A stretch of 64,000 nt of DNA from JACNKJ01 sp964440095 (GCA_964440095.1 CAYTPZ010000004.1:1-64000), one strand, 5' to 3'; positions 43,115 through 52,980 are shown, numbered from the stretch's first letter. Numbers and translations are program-made. The notes: generated by a model from the sequence alone, not told the origin.

Positions 43115-44278
43115 ATGCGTAAGTTGTTGATGATTATGTTACTGGCACTCCCGCTACTCGTTGCTTGTGGCGGCGGTGCCGATGATGGTGAGTCCTCGGT
43201 GGCCGAAGGGGCGAAGGATGTTCTCGCCACCATCGCCGGCAAGGATATCACCCGCGGGGATCTGGACGCCGAGTTGGAGAAGATTCCCCCCTTCCAGCGA
43301 CAGGAATTCGAGACGCCCAAGGGCCGCGCTCAGTTCCTCGAGCGCATGCTCGACATGGAAGCGCTCTATTCCGCAGCTACTGAAGCCGGCATGGAGAAGG
43401 ACCAGGATGTTCTCGATGAACTCGAGTACGCCCGTCGTCAGATCATGATGAAGCACTTCTACAAGAAGCATATCGAGGAGGCGGCCGCGCCTGAAGAAGC
43501 TCAGGTCGCCGGCTACTACGAGAACAACCTCGAGCAGTTCGCCGAGAAGGACAAGGTGAAGGCGCGGATGATCCTGGCCGAGAATGCTGCCAGCGCCGAA
43601 GCCTTGCGCGTGCGAATCCAGGGCGGCGAAGACTTCGTTGACTTGGCCGGCACCGAGAATCTCGACGGCTCCCTCAAGAACGAAAAGGGCGATCTGGGTT
43701 GGTTCACACAGGACGGCTACGTGCGCAGCGTCGGCGTGAACAAGGAGTTTACCGCCAAGGTGTTCCAGCTAAACGCAGGTGATGTGGGTGGTCCTTACGA
43801 GATTAAGGAAAAGGGCTGGGCTCTTGTGAAGGTGGAAGAGAAGCAGGCCGCCTACCAGAAGGATCTGGAAGAAGTGCGCGAGGAAATCGAACGTCGCCTG
43901 CTTCCCCAGGTTCGCGAAGAGTATTACAAGAAGCGTCTGCGTGACCTGCGCGATCAGTATGGCGCCACTGTCATCAGCGATGCCCTCGATGAAATCGGCA
44001 GCCCCGAGGAACTCTTCCAGCTGGCCCAGGATACACGTGATCCTCAGGAGCGTATCGGCTTCTACAAGAAGCTGGTGGAAAAATTCGGCGACTCGGAACA
44101 GGCCGACCGCGCTCAGTTCATGATTGGCTTCGTGTATTCGGAAGAGCTGCAGGATAGCACCAGCGCCAAAGCATCCTTCGAGGAATTCCTCACGCTCTAT
44201 CCGAACAGCGACTTGGCCAAGGACGCCGAATACATGATCCGGGCCCTCTCGGGTGAGGTTCAGGAACTGGAGCCGTAG
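43115..44278 (+). CDS. Lipoprotein parvulin-like peptidyl-prolyl isomerase with TPR tail
   Basis: 387 aa. The signal ends LPLLVAC (lipobox). A SurA_N-like helical region (~35-130) is followed by a parvulin-like domain (~145-245; KVKARMILAENAASAEALRV, then GDLGWFTQDGYV, and GGPYEIKEKGWALVKVEEK). The last ~90 residues form a TPR-like unit (FYKKLVEKFGDSEQADRAQF, FLTLYPNSDLAKDAEYM). Likely an outer-membrane-protein chaperone/isomerase in the periplasm. Some catalytic positions are not clear, so activity is uncertain. GGAGGAG precedes the ATG. Confidence 0.85.
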   Translation: MRKLLMIMLLALPLLVACGGGADDGESSVAEGAKDVLATIAGKDITRGDLDAELEKIPPFQRQEFETPKGRAQFLERMLDMEALYSAATEAGMEKDQDVLDELEYARRQIMMKHFYKKHIEEAAAPEEAQVAGYYENNLEQFAEKDKVKARMILAENAASAEALRVRIQGGEDFVDLAGTENLDGSLKNEKGDLGWFTQDGYVRSVGVNKEFTAKVFQLNAGDVGGPYEIKEKGWALVKVEEKQAAYQKDLEEVREEIERRLLPQVREEYYKKRLRDLRDQYGATVISDALDEIGSPEELFQLAQDTRDPQERIGFYKKLVEKFGDSEQADRAQFMIGFVYSEELQDSTSAKASFEEFLTLYPNSDLAKDAEYMIRALSGEVQELEP

Positions 44279-44282
44279 ACGC

Positions 44283-44813
44283 TTGCCCATCTACATGCTC
44301 GAAGATCAGAAACCGAAACTGGCCGACGACGTTTGGCTGGCCCCCGACGCACAGGTGGCCGGCGATGTGACCCTGGCCGCCGGCGTCAGCCTTTGGTTCG
44401 GTGCCATCGCCCGCGGCGACATGGCGCCCATTAGCGTGGGCGAGGGAACCAACGTGCAGGACGGTTCGGTCTTGCACGTGGACACCGACACGCCGCTGGT
44501 CATCGGGAAGAACTGCACCATCGGGCATCGTGCCGTGGTTCACGGTGCCACCCTGGAGGACGAGGTTCTGGTGGGCATGGGCGCTATCATTCTCAACCGG
44601 GCGCACATCGGCCGCGGAAGTTTGATCGCCGCGGGTGCTCTGGTTCGCGAAGGCGCGGTTATTCCACCGTTCAGTCTGGTGGTGGGCGTGCCGGCCCAGG
44701 TGAAGCGCAGCCTTCCCGAAGACGAAACCATCACCACCAGGCTTCGTCATGCCGCACACTACCGCGAAGCGGCAGCCCACTATGCCACCAAGCTAAAAGA
44801 GATTTCCCCATGA
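44283..44813 (+). CDS. Gamma-carbonic anhydrase family protein
   Basis: 176 aa left-handed beta-helix. WFGAIARGDMAPISVGEGTN, VLHVDTDTPLVIG, TIGHRAVVHGATL and GAIILNRAHIG are the hexapeptide turns. The three zinc His positions are at VLHVD, GHRAVVHG. The TTG at 44283 gives MPIYMLED, the common family start, with GGAG ten bases upstream; an ATG at 44295 is the alternative. Its end overlaps the next gene by 4 bp. Confidence 0.9.
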   Translation: MPIYMLEDQKPKLADDVWLAPDAQVAGDVTLAAGVSLWFGAIARGDMAPISVGEGTNVQDGSVLHVDTDTPLVIGKNCTIGHRAVVHGATLEDEVLVGMGAIILNRAHIGRGSLIAAGALVREGAVIPPFSLVVGVPAQVKRSLPEDETITTRLRHAAHYREAAAHYATKLKEISP

Positions 44814-46579
44814 AGCGCCTATGGCTTCTTCTGCCACTTTCGCTCTTGGCGTCCTGCACGCCAAAGGTGAGCGAGCGTCCTCAGGTCGATGTGCAAGTGG
44901 AAGCGCCGGTAGATCGCGAGGCCGATTTGCGCCTTGCGAAAGTGGAGGAGTCTTTCCGGCAAGGAAACAAGGCGGAAGCTCGGGTCTTGGCCGTAGCCTT
45001 TTTGGATGCCCATGCCGATCATGCCGGGGCTCCGCAATTGCGCCTCCGATTGGCCCAGGGATACTTCGATGACTCCCGCCCCGACTTGGCCCTTCACCAT
45101 CTTGGCAAACTCGATGAGGACTATCCCAGGTCGGACGCATGGATGAAGGGACAACTGCTTCGTTCCCGCGCCCTTGCTTCCCGGGAGCAAGGGCTGGAAG
45201 CCGCAGGTTGCTTGGACCAGTTGTTGGCGGAAGATCGATTGGGGTCTGAAAGTGAAGCAGCTCGTCGTCAGCTTCGGGAATTGCTCGATCGAGGATTGAC
45301 GGAAACGGAACTGCGTGAGTTCCTGAGGCGGCGATCAAATTCTCCGGAAACCAGCCGGGCCCGTTTGTCTTTGGCGAGGCAGTTGATCTCTGCCTTGCGC
45401 CGAGATGAAGCCGAACCGCTTCTGGAAGCCGTCATGGCCGATCCCAGGGCCGGTGGGCTTAGAAATCAGGCGCGGGATTTGTTGTCGGGAATGGGCGCGG
45501 AACTTCCCGTTTTCAGTGAACTGCCCGCCGCCGAGCCACGGTCCGACCTTGTGGGTGTCTTGGTTCCCCTGAGCGGGCGTTTCAGCGTTTATGGTGAGGC
45601 CTTCCTGGAAGGCGCACGCATGGCCCTGTCACGCTACAACGCCTTGGAACTAAGCAATCTTGAAATGGTGGTGGCCGACACCAAGGGTGAGCCGGTGTCG
45701 GCAGCCCTGGCCGCGCGAGAACTCATTCGTGGGCGGGGTGTGGGATCGCTGCTGGGCGAGGTGCTCACCAACCCAACCGTGGCGGCGGCCGTTGAGTCCA
45801 ACGCGCGACAGGTGCCCATGCTATCGCCGTCGGCCACGGCGGAGAACATCCACGAGGTGGGCGACTGGATCTTCCAGAACAGCATCACTTCCGAAGCGCA
45901 GGTCTTGGCACTGGCGCGCCACGCATTTTATGAAGGCCTTGCGGCCCGCTTCGCTGTGCTTTATCCCCGGCAAGGCAAGGGGCAGGATCTGGCCCGATAC
46001 TTCGGCGACATTGTTCAGGAGCTTGGCGGCGAGATGGTGGCCTCAGTGGCCTATGAAGTGGGCATGACCGACTTCACCGTTCCTCTCGAACAAATTCGTG
46101 ATGCGCAGCCCGAGGTACTTTTCCTTCCGGGTGAGAGTGACCAGCTCCTGCTCATCGTGCCCCAGCTGCATTATCACGACATCTACGGGCAGATCCTCGG
46201 AAACGAAGCCTGGAATTCGCGTCGCTTGGCACGCTTGGGAGGCCCGCGGGTAGAGGGAGCTATTTTTCCCAGTGACCTGTTTCTCAGTCGCGATCGGCCT
46301 CTCTACCAGGAGTTCTCCCAGCTCTATGCCCAACGCACCGGCCAGGAGGCCAATCCCATCGCGGCGCGGAGTTTCCTGGGCATGACCACGCTCCTGGAAA
46401 TTCTGGACGATGGTGCCGGAAGCCGCTCGGAAATTCGGGAGCAATTGGCCCTTCGTTTGGATGATCGAGGCGAAAGCGAGCAGCGCCGGGAGGCTCTGGC
46501 CGGGCAGGTGACCTTCATGACCATCAGAGGTGGGGAGATCAGGTCTTTCGGCGGCGAGGATTTCTTTCGACTCGACTAG
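44810..46579 (+). CDS. TPR lipoprotein with periplasmic binding-protein domain (LpoA/LivJ-like)
   Basis: 589 aa. Signal with lipobox LLASC. Residues ~35-225 are helical repeats of TPR type (AVAFLDAHADHAG, HHLGKLDEDYPRSDAW). Residues ~245-585 form a type I periplasmic-binding fold (LVGVLVPLSGRFSVYGEAFLEGA, MVVADTKGEPVSAALAARELI, MLSPSATAENI, FNSIT-like FQNSITSEAQ). LpoA-like proteins with the same two-part plan activate peptidoglycan synthases from the outer membrane. Equivalent function here is inference; ligand sensing is the alternative. Confidence 0.8.
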   Translation: MKRLWLLLPLSLLASCTPKVSERPQVDVQVEAPVDREADLRLAKVEESFRQGNKAEARVLAVAFLDAHADHAGAPQLRLRLAQGYFDDSRPDLALHHLGKLDEDYPRSDAWMKGQLLRSRALASREQGLEAAGCLDQLLAEDRLGSESEAARRQLRELLDRGLTETELREFLRRRSNSPETSRARLSLARQLISALRRDEAEPLLEAVMADPRAGGLRNQARDLLSGMGAELPVFSELPAAEPRSDLVGVLVPLSGRFSVYGEAFLEGARMALSRYNALELSNLEMVVADTKGEPVSAALAARELIRGRGVGSLLGEVLTNPTVAAAVESNARQVPMLSPSATAENIHEVGDWIFQNSITSEAQVLALARHAFYEGLAARFAVLYPRQGKGQDLARYFGDIVQELGGEMVASVAYEVGMTDFTVPLEQIRDAQPEVLFLPGESDQLLLIVPQLHYHDIYGQILGNEAWNSRRLARLGGPRVEGAIFPSDLFLSRDRPLYQEFSQLYAQRTGQEANPIAARSFLGMTTLLEILDDGAGSRSEIREQLALRLDDRGESEQRREALAGQVTFMTIRGGEIRSFGGEDFFRLD

Positions 46580-46588
46580 GCGCTTTGA

Positions 46589-46615
46589 TTGACGGCCCGC
46601 CCTCCCAGTGATAAT
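46589..46615 (+). promoter_or_regulatory. Putative selA promoter
   Basis: TTGACG (46589-46594), a 15-bp spacer and GATAAT (46610-46615). It is only 10 bp past the stop of the preceding gene. Transcription would start near 46622, at the edge of a 16-bp palindrome. Confidence 0.5.
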
Positions 46616-46624
46616 CTGAGAATC

Positions 46625-46640
46625 ATAGCTTCGAAGCTAT
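46625..46640. promoter_or_regulatory. Perfect 16-bp palindrome at the selA promoter
   Basis: ATAGCTTCGAAGCTAT is a perfect palindrome just after the putative start of selA transcription. With no loop it suits a dimeric repressor better than an RNA hairpin. The regulator is unknown. Confidence 0.45.
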
Positions 46641-46730
46641 CCGCCCAATGCTATCTATATCAAGGGCTAAGGTTCATCAGTTCCAGAGTATCCTGAGCGC
46701 TCACGGCGAGCGAGACGAAAGCGAGCCCCC

Positions 46731-48137
46731 TTGGCCGATCGCAAATCCGCCCTTCGCGCCATACCTTCCGTAGATCTACTGCTGGCCCAGCCTGCCTTCG
46801 ACCGGTTGACGGGCAATTGGCAACGCGATGGTTTGCGTCGTTTTCTGCAAATGCGCCTGGACGGGTATCGCAGCGATCTACAAAACAGCGGCAAGGCCCT
46901 GGATCGCGAGGGCATCCTGTCGAAGCTGGCTCCGGCCTGGGCGGCTGAGTGGAAACTGCTCACGGGTGCTCCGACTCGCCGAGTGATCAACGGTACGGGC
47001 GTTCTTCTCCACACTAATCTGGGACGCGCAGCGCTGGGCGCTCGGGCACGCAAGGCACTGGCCATCGCTGCTCGCTGGCCAGTAGATCTGGAACTCGATC
47101 TGGATCATGGCCAGCGCGCGTCGCGCACACGCAAAATCGAAGAGTTGCTACGCGTGTGGAGTGGTGCCGAGGCGGCCTTCGCCGTGAATAACAATGCGGC
47201 GGCACTGACCCTGGCTGTGGATACCCTGGCGCGCAAAAGGCGGCTCATCGTGTCTCGCGGCGAGCAGGTGGAAATCGGCGGTAGCTTCCGCCTACCTGAA
47301 ATTCTCGAGCGTTTCGCAGGGAAAATGGTGGAAGTGGGAACCACCAATCGCACGCGCCTGGCCGACTACGAGAAAGCCATCACGCGCAAAGGCGATGTCT
47401 TGCTCAAGGTTCACCGTAGTAATTTCCGGCAGATCGGTTACATCCAGGAAGCAAGTCTGGAAGAAATCGTAGCCCTGGGGCGCGCCAAGGGGTCGCCGGT
47501 TATCTATGACCTGGGCAGCGGACGATTCGATGCGGGCATGGAGTGGTTGGATGAACCCATCTTCGAAAGCACCTTGGCCGCAGATCCTGACCTGATCACC
47601 TTCAGCGGCGACAAGATTTTCGGAGGTCCCCAGGCCGGCATCATTTTGGGACGCGAGGAATTCGTGAGCCGCATGCGGAAAAATCCCCTGGCGCGCGCAC
47701 TCCGCCTGGACAAGTTCTCTCTGGCCGCCCTGGGCGAAACCTTGGTGGAGCGGCTGCGCAATGAGGGCGATATTCCCGCCCGCGATTTCCTTTCCCGTGA
47801 GCGCAAAGATCTTGAATCGGCAGGCAAGGCTCTGGCCAAACTCATTCGCGCGGCCAAACTACCCGGCCTCACTCTCGCCTTGGTAGAGAGCGAAGCGCGA
47901 AGTGGAGGAGGGGCTGCGGCGGAAAACACATGGCCTTCCATGGCGTTGAAAATATCAGTGAAATCCCTTCCCGCCGGTCGCTTGGCCGCTGCACTGAGAG
48001 CTCAGAAGACCGCCCTATTGGGCACGGTTCGCAAAGAAGTTTTCTATCTCGATATGGCTGCCTTGGATGCCGACGAGTTTCCCCTTGTGGTGAAGGCCTT
48101 GTCGGCCGCCTGTCCTCGGAAGGAGCGCCGTGCCTGA
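46731..48137 (+). CDS. selA: L-seryl-tRNA(Sec) selenium transferase
   Basis: 468 aa PLP enzyme that converts Ser-tRNA(Sec) to Sec-tRNA(Sec) using selenophosphate. RRVINGTGVLLHTNLGRA (~res 83-100), AFAVNNNAAALTLAVDTL, the phosphate-binding RTRKIEELL and the PLP lysine in TFSGDKIFGGPQAG (~res 292-305) are all family blocks. The TTG start at 46731 fits the homologous beginning, although its ribosome-binding site is weak. selB, selD and tRNA-Sec are not in the window. The end overlaps the SPOR gene by eight bases. Confidence 0.95.
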   Translation: MADRKSALRAIPSVDLLLAQPAFDRLTGNWQRDGLRRFLQMRLDGYRSDLQNSGKALDREGILSKLAPAWAAEWKLLTGAPTRRVINGTGVLLHTNLGRAALGARARKALAIAARWPVDLELDLDHGQRASRTRKIEELLRVWSGAEAAFAVNNNAAALTLAVDTLARKRRLIVSRGEQVEIGGSFRLPEILERFAGKMVEVGTTNRTRLADYEKAITRKGDVLLKVHRSNFRQIGYIQEASLEEIVALGRAKGSPVIYDLGSGRFDAGMEWLDEPIFESTLAADPDLITFSGDKIFGGPQAGIILGREEFVSRMRKNPLARALRLDKFSLAALGETLVERLRNEGDIPARDFLSRERKDLESAGKALAKLIRAAKLPGLTLALVESEARSGGGAAAENTWPSMALKISVKSLPAGRLAAALRAQKTALLGTVRKEVFYLDMAALDADEFPLVVKALSAACPRKERRA

Positions 48138-49377
48138 GCAACAAAGCTGGCGGGTGCCCCGCAAGAAGGAACGGGCGCTCGAACTGGACAAGCTGATCAG
48201 CGCTCTGGACGCTTCCGTGGCGGATGGTCCGCGTGTTATCGTTTTTGAAATGGACCGGCGCACCCTGGGCGAGGTTAATCGGCTGCTGGGCGAACTGAAT
48301 CAGCGCTGGCGAGGGCGCGACAGGCGCCTTCTGATCGTGGACGCCCATGCCGATGATCCCTTCATCAATTTCGAGAGCGCGCCGGCTGAGGGCTTCAGTG
48401 AAATGCTTCACTACGGCCTGAGCCCCGAAAGTCTTCGCGTCAAGTATCCCGAGATGGATGCGGATTTCATCGCCGCGGGTGGTATGGGCAAGTTAGCCTC
48501 CGCGGATCCGGCCGAACCGGCGCGCAGCCTCAGGCGTCTGGCCGCGGCGGCCGATCGAGTCATTCTGCTGGTGGACAGTCGCGACGGCGAGGGCCTGCTC
48601 ACATCCCTTCTCGAGGAGGCCGCTTTTCGACTTCGCCTCAGCGATCCCGAACTCGATGAGCACCTGGAACGTCTGGCCTCACGCCGTAGCGCGGGTCGCA
48701 TGCGCATGCTCTTCATCCTGGGTATTCCCCTGATCGTTTGGCTCATCTACATGCTTCTACCTGATGAGGATCCCAAGGCTGAGCTACCCATCGATGTACC
48801 GCCGCCGCCTTCCCATCGGGTGCATGCCCTGTCCGAAAACGCGGAACTGCCCTATTTTGGTGGCGGAAACGGCAGCGAGCTGGCGCAGCCGACCGTCTCG
48901 GAAGGGGATTCCGCCGAGGTGGAACTCGGCGCGAGAGACGATTCGAATGTGGCGCTGAGGAACGCCCCCGATTCCCTCCCCATGCAGCAGGAAAGCTTGC
49001 CGGAGGAGAGCGTCCATGAAACTGCCACGGAAACCCCGGATCCCGGGGACGACGAAGTCGTGAAAGCCGCGCCCCGGGCGGCCCAGCGGCGGGCCGAGAG
49101 CCGATCCAATTGGAATTCAGCGCTTGACCACATGGGCAGCTTTCACGTACACGTGAGTTCTTTCAGGGACAGTGTCCGGGCGCTTTTGGCCCAGGAGAGA
49201 GAAGGCTTTAGCGAACTTCCCGTACGCCTTCATCCGGTGGATGTGGAAGGTCGAACCTGGTACCGAGTCTTGGTGGGTGAATTCCCCGACCTGCTCTCCG
49301 CCGCCGCATTCCGGGACTCCCTGCTCGATCAGGCCGGTAGAGACTTCTGCGTCATCGGCATCGACCCCGAACCCTGA
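48130..49377 (+). CDS. Single-pass membrane protein with ParA/CpsD-like N-terminus and SPOR domain
   Basis: 415 aa. Residues ~15-165 resemble the core of a MinD/BY-kinase type ATPase: RLLIVDAHADDPFI, GFSEMLHYGLSPESL, DFIAAGG and DRVILLVDSRD follow the usual order. No Walker A loop is present, so nucleotide hydrolysis is unlikely. One membrane helix (~195-212, LFILGIPLIVWLIYMLL) precedes a Pro/Glu-rich linker. The last ~80 residues are SPOR-like (GSFHVHVSSFRDSVRALL, WYRVLVGEF), which bind denuded peptidoglycan at division sites. GTG start within selA. Confidence 0.75.
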   Translation: MPEQQSWRVPRKKERALELDKLISALDASVADGPRVIVFEMDRRTLGEVNRLLGELNQRWRGRDRRLLIVDAHADDPFINFESAPAEGFSEMLHYGLSPESLRVKYPEMDADFIAAGGMGKLASADPAEPARSLRRLAAAADRVILLVDSRDGEGLLTSLLEEAAFRLRLSDPELDEHLERLASRRSAGRMRMLFILGIPLIVWLIYMLLPDEDPKAELPIDVPPPPSHRVHALSENAELPYFGGGNGSELAQPTVSEGDSAEVELGARDDSNVALRNAPDSLPMQQESLPEESVHETATETPDPGDDEVVKAAPRAAQRRAESRSNWNSALDHMGSFHVHVSSFRDSVRALLAQEREGFSELPVRLHPVDVEGRTWYRVLVGEFPDLLSAAAFRDSLLDQAGRDFCVIGIDPEP

Positions 49378-49401
49378 TCCGCGTCCCCGCTTGGAGGAAC
49401 C

Positions 49402-52400
49402 TTGCGCCTGGCCCGCCTCGAGATGCTCGGATTCAAATCGTTCATGAACAAGGCCGACCTTCGTTTCGAAGAAGGCATCACCTCGGTCCTTGGCCCCAAC
49501 GGTTGCGGCAAGAGCAATATTGTGGATGCTCTAAGGTGGGTGCTTGGTGAACAGAGCGCCAAGCTGCTTCGCGGCTCCAAGATGGAAAACGTCATCTTCC
49601 AGGGCACCAAGAATCGTCCGCCCATGGGCATCGCCGAAGTCACCCTGACCTTCACCGGTGCAAGCGAAACACTTCCCGTGGATTGGGATGAGATCAGCAT
49701 CAAGCGCCGCGTGAGTCGCGGCGGCGGTTCCGAGTATTTTCTCAATGGACAACCTCATCGCCTGCGCGACATCAACGATCTGCTCGCCGGCAGCGGAATC
49801 GGCAATCACGTCTACGCCATTATCGAACAGGACATGGTCAAATCACTGCTGGCCGACAATGGCGAGAAGCGCCGCATCCTTTTCGAAGAGGCCAGCGGAA
49901 TCTTGCGCTACAAGATGCGCCGCAAGGAAAGTCTGTCCAAACTCGCCTCGGTGGAAGGCGACCTGACACGCCTGGATGACATCCTCGATGAACTCGGTCG
50001 CAACGTCCGATCCCTGAAAGTTCAGATGGGTCGCGCGCGAAGCTATCAGCGATTGCAGGGAGAACTTGGCGGAGCGGAGATTTTCTCGTCCTCGGTGAAA
50101 CTGCACGACATGTGGATCCGTGATCGCGAACTCGGCAGACGCCTGGAAGGATTGGGCGACGAGAATCTGGGCGATGACACGCGTCTGGCTACCGGCGAGG
50201 AAGAGCTGGAGAAGCTTCAGGCCGCCTTGTTGGAAGAGGAAACCGCCTATCAGGACGGCCGCGATTCTCTGGAGCGTGAGGCCGAAGCCCTTCGCAAGCG
50301 TGAAGAGGATGTGGCCGTTCTCGAGGAAAAAGCCCGCTCCGAGGGGCGCCGCGCGGAGGGATTCGAAGGGGAGATTCGTCGATCTCGCGAAGCTCTCGAT
50401 CGCCTGGAAAGTGTCGGCGGCGAATTGAACGTTCGTTTGGAAGAGGAAGAGAACAAGCTAAGCGAAAAGAAGTCCCTGCTCGGCGCCGAGGAATCCAAGC
50501 TGGGCGACATCGCTACACGCTATCAGGAACGGCGCAAGCTTCTGGGAAAAGAGAAGCAGTTGCAACTGGACTTCGTGCAGAGTCGCGCGGAGGCCGGCGG
50601 TGAAGTAGAACGTTTGGGTGAGCGTATTCAGCAGACCCGGGAAAGCCTGAAACAGTTGGATGAAGAAGCCGCTCAATTGAAAACCCAGGGCGGCGAACTC
50701 AACGAGCAACTGCGCGGCCCCGTGGAATCTTTGGCGCTGCTCGATTCGGAGCTGCGCGGCAAAAACGAAGAACACCTCGCTTGTGAAGAAGCCTTGCGTC
50801 AGGCCGGGTCCAATCTGGAAACTTGCCGCGACGAATTGCAAGCTCTGCAAATGAGAGAAGGCGAGTTGGGCGCACGCCTCGAACTACTGGAAGGTCTGCG
50901 TGAAGAGCGAGCAGGCTACTCCGAAGGAACGCGCACACTGCTTGAGGCCCATGGGGGTGAGAGCGGAGTGTTGGGCCCCTTGGCCGATGCCCTTCGTGTA
51001 TCCGAGGAAGATCGCCTCGTTGTGGAGCTGACCCTGGGACGTGCCTTGGGTGCCGTGGCCATGGAGGATCCCAGCCGTGGATTGCCTTGGCTAAGGGAAT
51101 TGTCTGAGGGCGAGGGCGGCCGCGCGCTGCTGCTGGATCTTGGCGGCAAGGAAATCGCCGTTAAGTCCATTGCCGGAATGACTCCGCTTATCAAGCTGGT
51201 GGAAACCGATGCGGCCCTGAAGCCTGCCCTGTCCCGCCTGCTTGGCGATGCCCATCTGGCTCCCGATCCGGAAAGTGCCCTCGCTGCCGCGCGTGAATAT
51301 CCCGCATTGCGCTTTGCCACTCGCGATGGATTCCTCGCCGAAGGCAGGGGCCTTTCAGAGGGTGGTTCCCAGGCTAGTGTTTCGGCTCCCCTGGGCAGGG
51401 AAGAGGAAATCGAAAAACTGCAAAGCCGTTTGGATGAGCTGAGCAAAGAGAAAAAAGAGGCTGGGGAAAAATCGGACGCCTCAGGTGCGGTACTGGAAAA
51501 ACATCGTGCCGATTTGCATGCCAAGGATGCTGAGCTGGGGGACATGGCAAAGCGCCGCGCCGAGCTGGATCTGGAGAAGGCGCGCCTGGAAACACGCTTG
51601 CTCCGTTTGCGCGAAGAGGAGCAGGGCCTGGTCGCTGAAAAGGAAGTTCGCGGTCGCCAGGAGAGATCCTTGGGAGATGCCTTGGCCGAGGCCGAGCAGA
51701 CACTTCTCAAACTCAGTGGTGTGGAAAAACCCGAGAGCAGTGATCTCCCTGCCCTGGAAACGGAAGTGGCTTCGCTAGAAAAGCAGCGGGATGCCGAGCA
51801 GGCTCGCATCGCTGAAATGCGACTCGAACTTGCTGCTCTGGGCGGCGATCTGGAAAACCTGCGTCTTCGGGAAGAGAATCGTCGCAGGGAAGTACGCGAT
51901 CAGGAAGCGCGTTTCCTTCGTGCTGGTGAAGGTTTGTCTGAGAGCCAGCGCGCTTCATCCGAGGCCCGAGAGCGTTCGGCTTTTCTGCGCGAAGGCATGA
52001 AGGATGAACAAGACTCCCTGGCGACGCGCCGCTCAAAAAGCGACACCTTGCTGGAAGCTATCCAATCTCGTCGCGAGGAAATTCAGGAGAAGCAGCAAGA
52101 GGTCAGGCAGCTTCGCGAGCAGCGCCACGAGCATGAACAAGCGCTACATCAGCTTGAGATCGAGCGCAACACCCTGGCCGTGCGCATGGACAATATTAGA
52201 GAGCTCCTACGGGAGAATCACCAGGCCGAACCCGACGCCTCGGTGGATCCGGCCCAGGCCGAAGATTGCTATGAGGCTCCTGAAGGTCAGAGCGTCGAAG
52301 AGGCCATCGACGAACTGCGAGAGAAGATCCGCCGCCTCGGCAACGTGAACCTGCTGGCCCTCGAGGAGTTCGAAGAGAAGAACGAGCGCTACGAATTCTT

Positions 52401-52980
52401 GCTGGCCCAGAAGGAAGATCTTATCACTGCGCGGGACGGCTTGCTGGAAACCATCCGCCGGATCAATCGCGAGGCGCGCCAGCGCTTCGACGAGACCTTC
52501 CAGGTGGTGCGCACGAACTTCATAGAAATCTTCAAGGCCGTGTTCGAGGGTGGGGAATCCGACCTGAGTTACAGCACCGAGGACGATCCCCTGCAGGCCG
52601 ACATCATCGTGACCGCCAGGCCCAAGGAAAAGCGAATCGCTGACATCAGCCAGCTTTCCTCGGGAGAGAAAACTCTCACAGCTCTTTCGATTCTATTTGC
52701 GATTTACCTCAGCAAGCCCAGTCCCTTCTGCGTGTTCGACGAGGTGGACGCACCTCTGGACGATGCCAATATCGCGCGATTCCTGCGCCTTCTCAGGCAG
52801 TTCAGTGAGCGCACGCAGTTCATTCTCATCACCCACAATAAGAAAACCATGGAAGTGGCCAAGCATCTCTACGGCGTGACCATGGAAGAGAGCGGCGTAT
52901 CCAAGATCGTTTCAGTGGCCTTCGACGAGGTGCCCGACGATCTGGAGAAGGAGCCGCTGGTGGCGGAGAAGGGCGCATAG
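49402..52980 (+). CDS. smc: Chromosome segregation protein SMC
   Basis: 1192 aa. The head has Walker A GPNGCGKSN (~res 33-41) and the C-terminal signature LSSGEKTLTALS with Walker B FCVFDEVDAPLDD. Between them are two long coiled coils and a hinge near res 510-660 (VLGPLADALRVSEEDRLVVE...). The TTG start is supported by GGAGG with good spacing and by the family beginning RLARLEMLGFKSF. It condenses and segregates DNA with ScpA/B. ftsY follows directly. Confidence 0.97.
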   Translation: MRLARLEMLGFKSFMNKADLRFEEGITSVLGPNGCGKSNIVDALRWVLGEQSAKLLRGSKMENVIFQGTKNRPPMGIAEVTLTFTGASETLPVDWDEISIKRRVSRGGGSEYFLNGQPHRLRDINDLLAGSGIGNHVYAIIEQDMVKSLLADNGEKRRILFEEASGILRYKMRRKESLSKLASVEGDLTRLDDILDELGRNVRSLKVQMGRARSYQRLQGELGGAEIFSSSVKLHDMWIRDRELGRRLEGLGDENLGDDTRLATGEEELEKLQAALLEEETAYQDGRDSLEREAEALRKREEDVAVLEEKARSEGRRAEGFEGEIRRSREALDRLESVGGELNVRLEEEENKLSEKKSLLGAEESKLGDIATRYQERRKLLGKEKQLQLDFVQSRAEAGGEVERLGERIQQTRESLKQLDEEAAQLKTQGGELNEQLRGPVESLALLDSELRGKNEEHLACEEALRQAGSNLETCRDELQALQMREGELGARLELLEGLREERAGYSEGTRTLLEAHGGESGVLGPLADALRVSEEDRLVVELTLGRALGAVAMEDPSRGLPWLRELSEGEGGRALLLDLGGKEIAVKSIAGMTPLIKLVETDAALKPALSRLLGDAHLAPDPESALAAAREYPALRFATRDGFLAEGRGLSEGGSQASVSAPLGREEEIEKLQSRLDELSKEKKEAGEKSDASGAVLEKHRADLHAKDAELGDMAKRRAELDLEKARLETRLLRLREEEQGLVAEKEVRGRQERSLGDALAEAEQTLLKLSGVEKPESSDLPALETEVASLEKQRDAEQARIAEMRLELAALGGDLENLRLREENRRREVRDQEARFLRAGEGLSESQRASSEARERSAFLREGMKDEQDSLATRRSKSDTLLEAIQSRREEIQEKQQEVRQLREQRHEHEQALHQLEIERNTLAVRMDNIRELLRENHQAEPDASVDPAQAEDCYEAPEGQSVEEAIDELREKIRRLGNVNLLALEEFEEKNERYEFLLAQKEDLITARDGLLETIRRINREARQRFDETFQVVRTNFIEIFKAVFEGGESDLSYSTEDDPLQADIIVTARPKEKRIADISQLSSGEKTLTALSILFAIYLSKPSPFCVFDEVDAPLDDANIARFLRLLRQFSERTQFILITHNKKTMEVAKHLYGVTMEESGVSKIVSVAFDEVPDDLEKEPLVAEKGA

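Noticed and set aside
46731..48137. Nearby selenoprotein with in-frame TGA
   Set aside because: I looked at gene ends around selA and the sulfur/redox genes and saw no frame continuing sensibly past a TGA with a hairpin.
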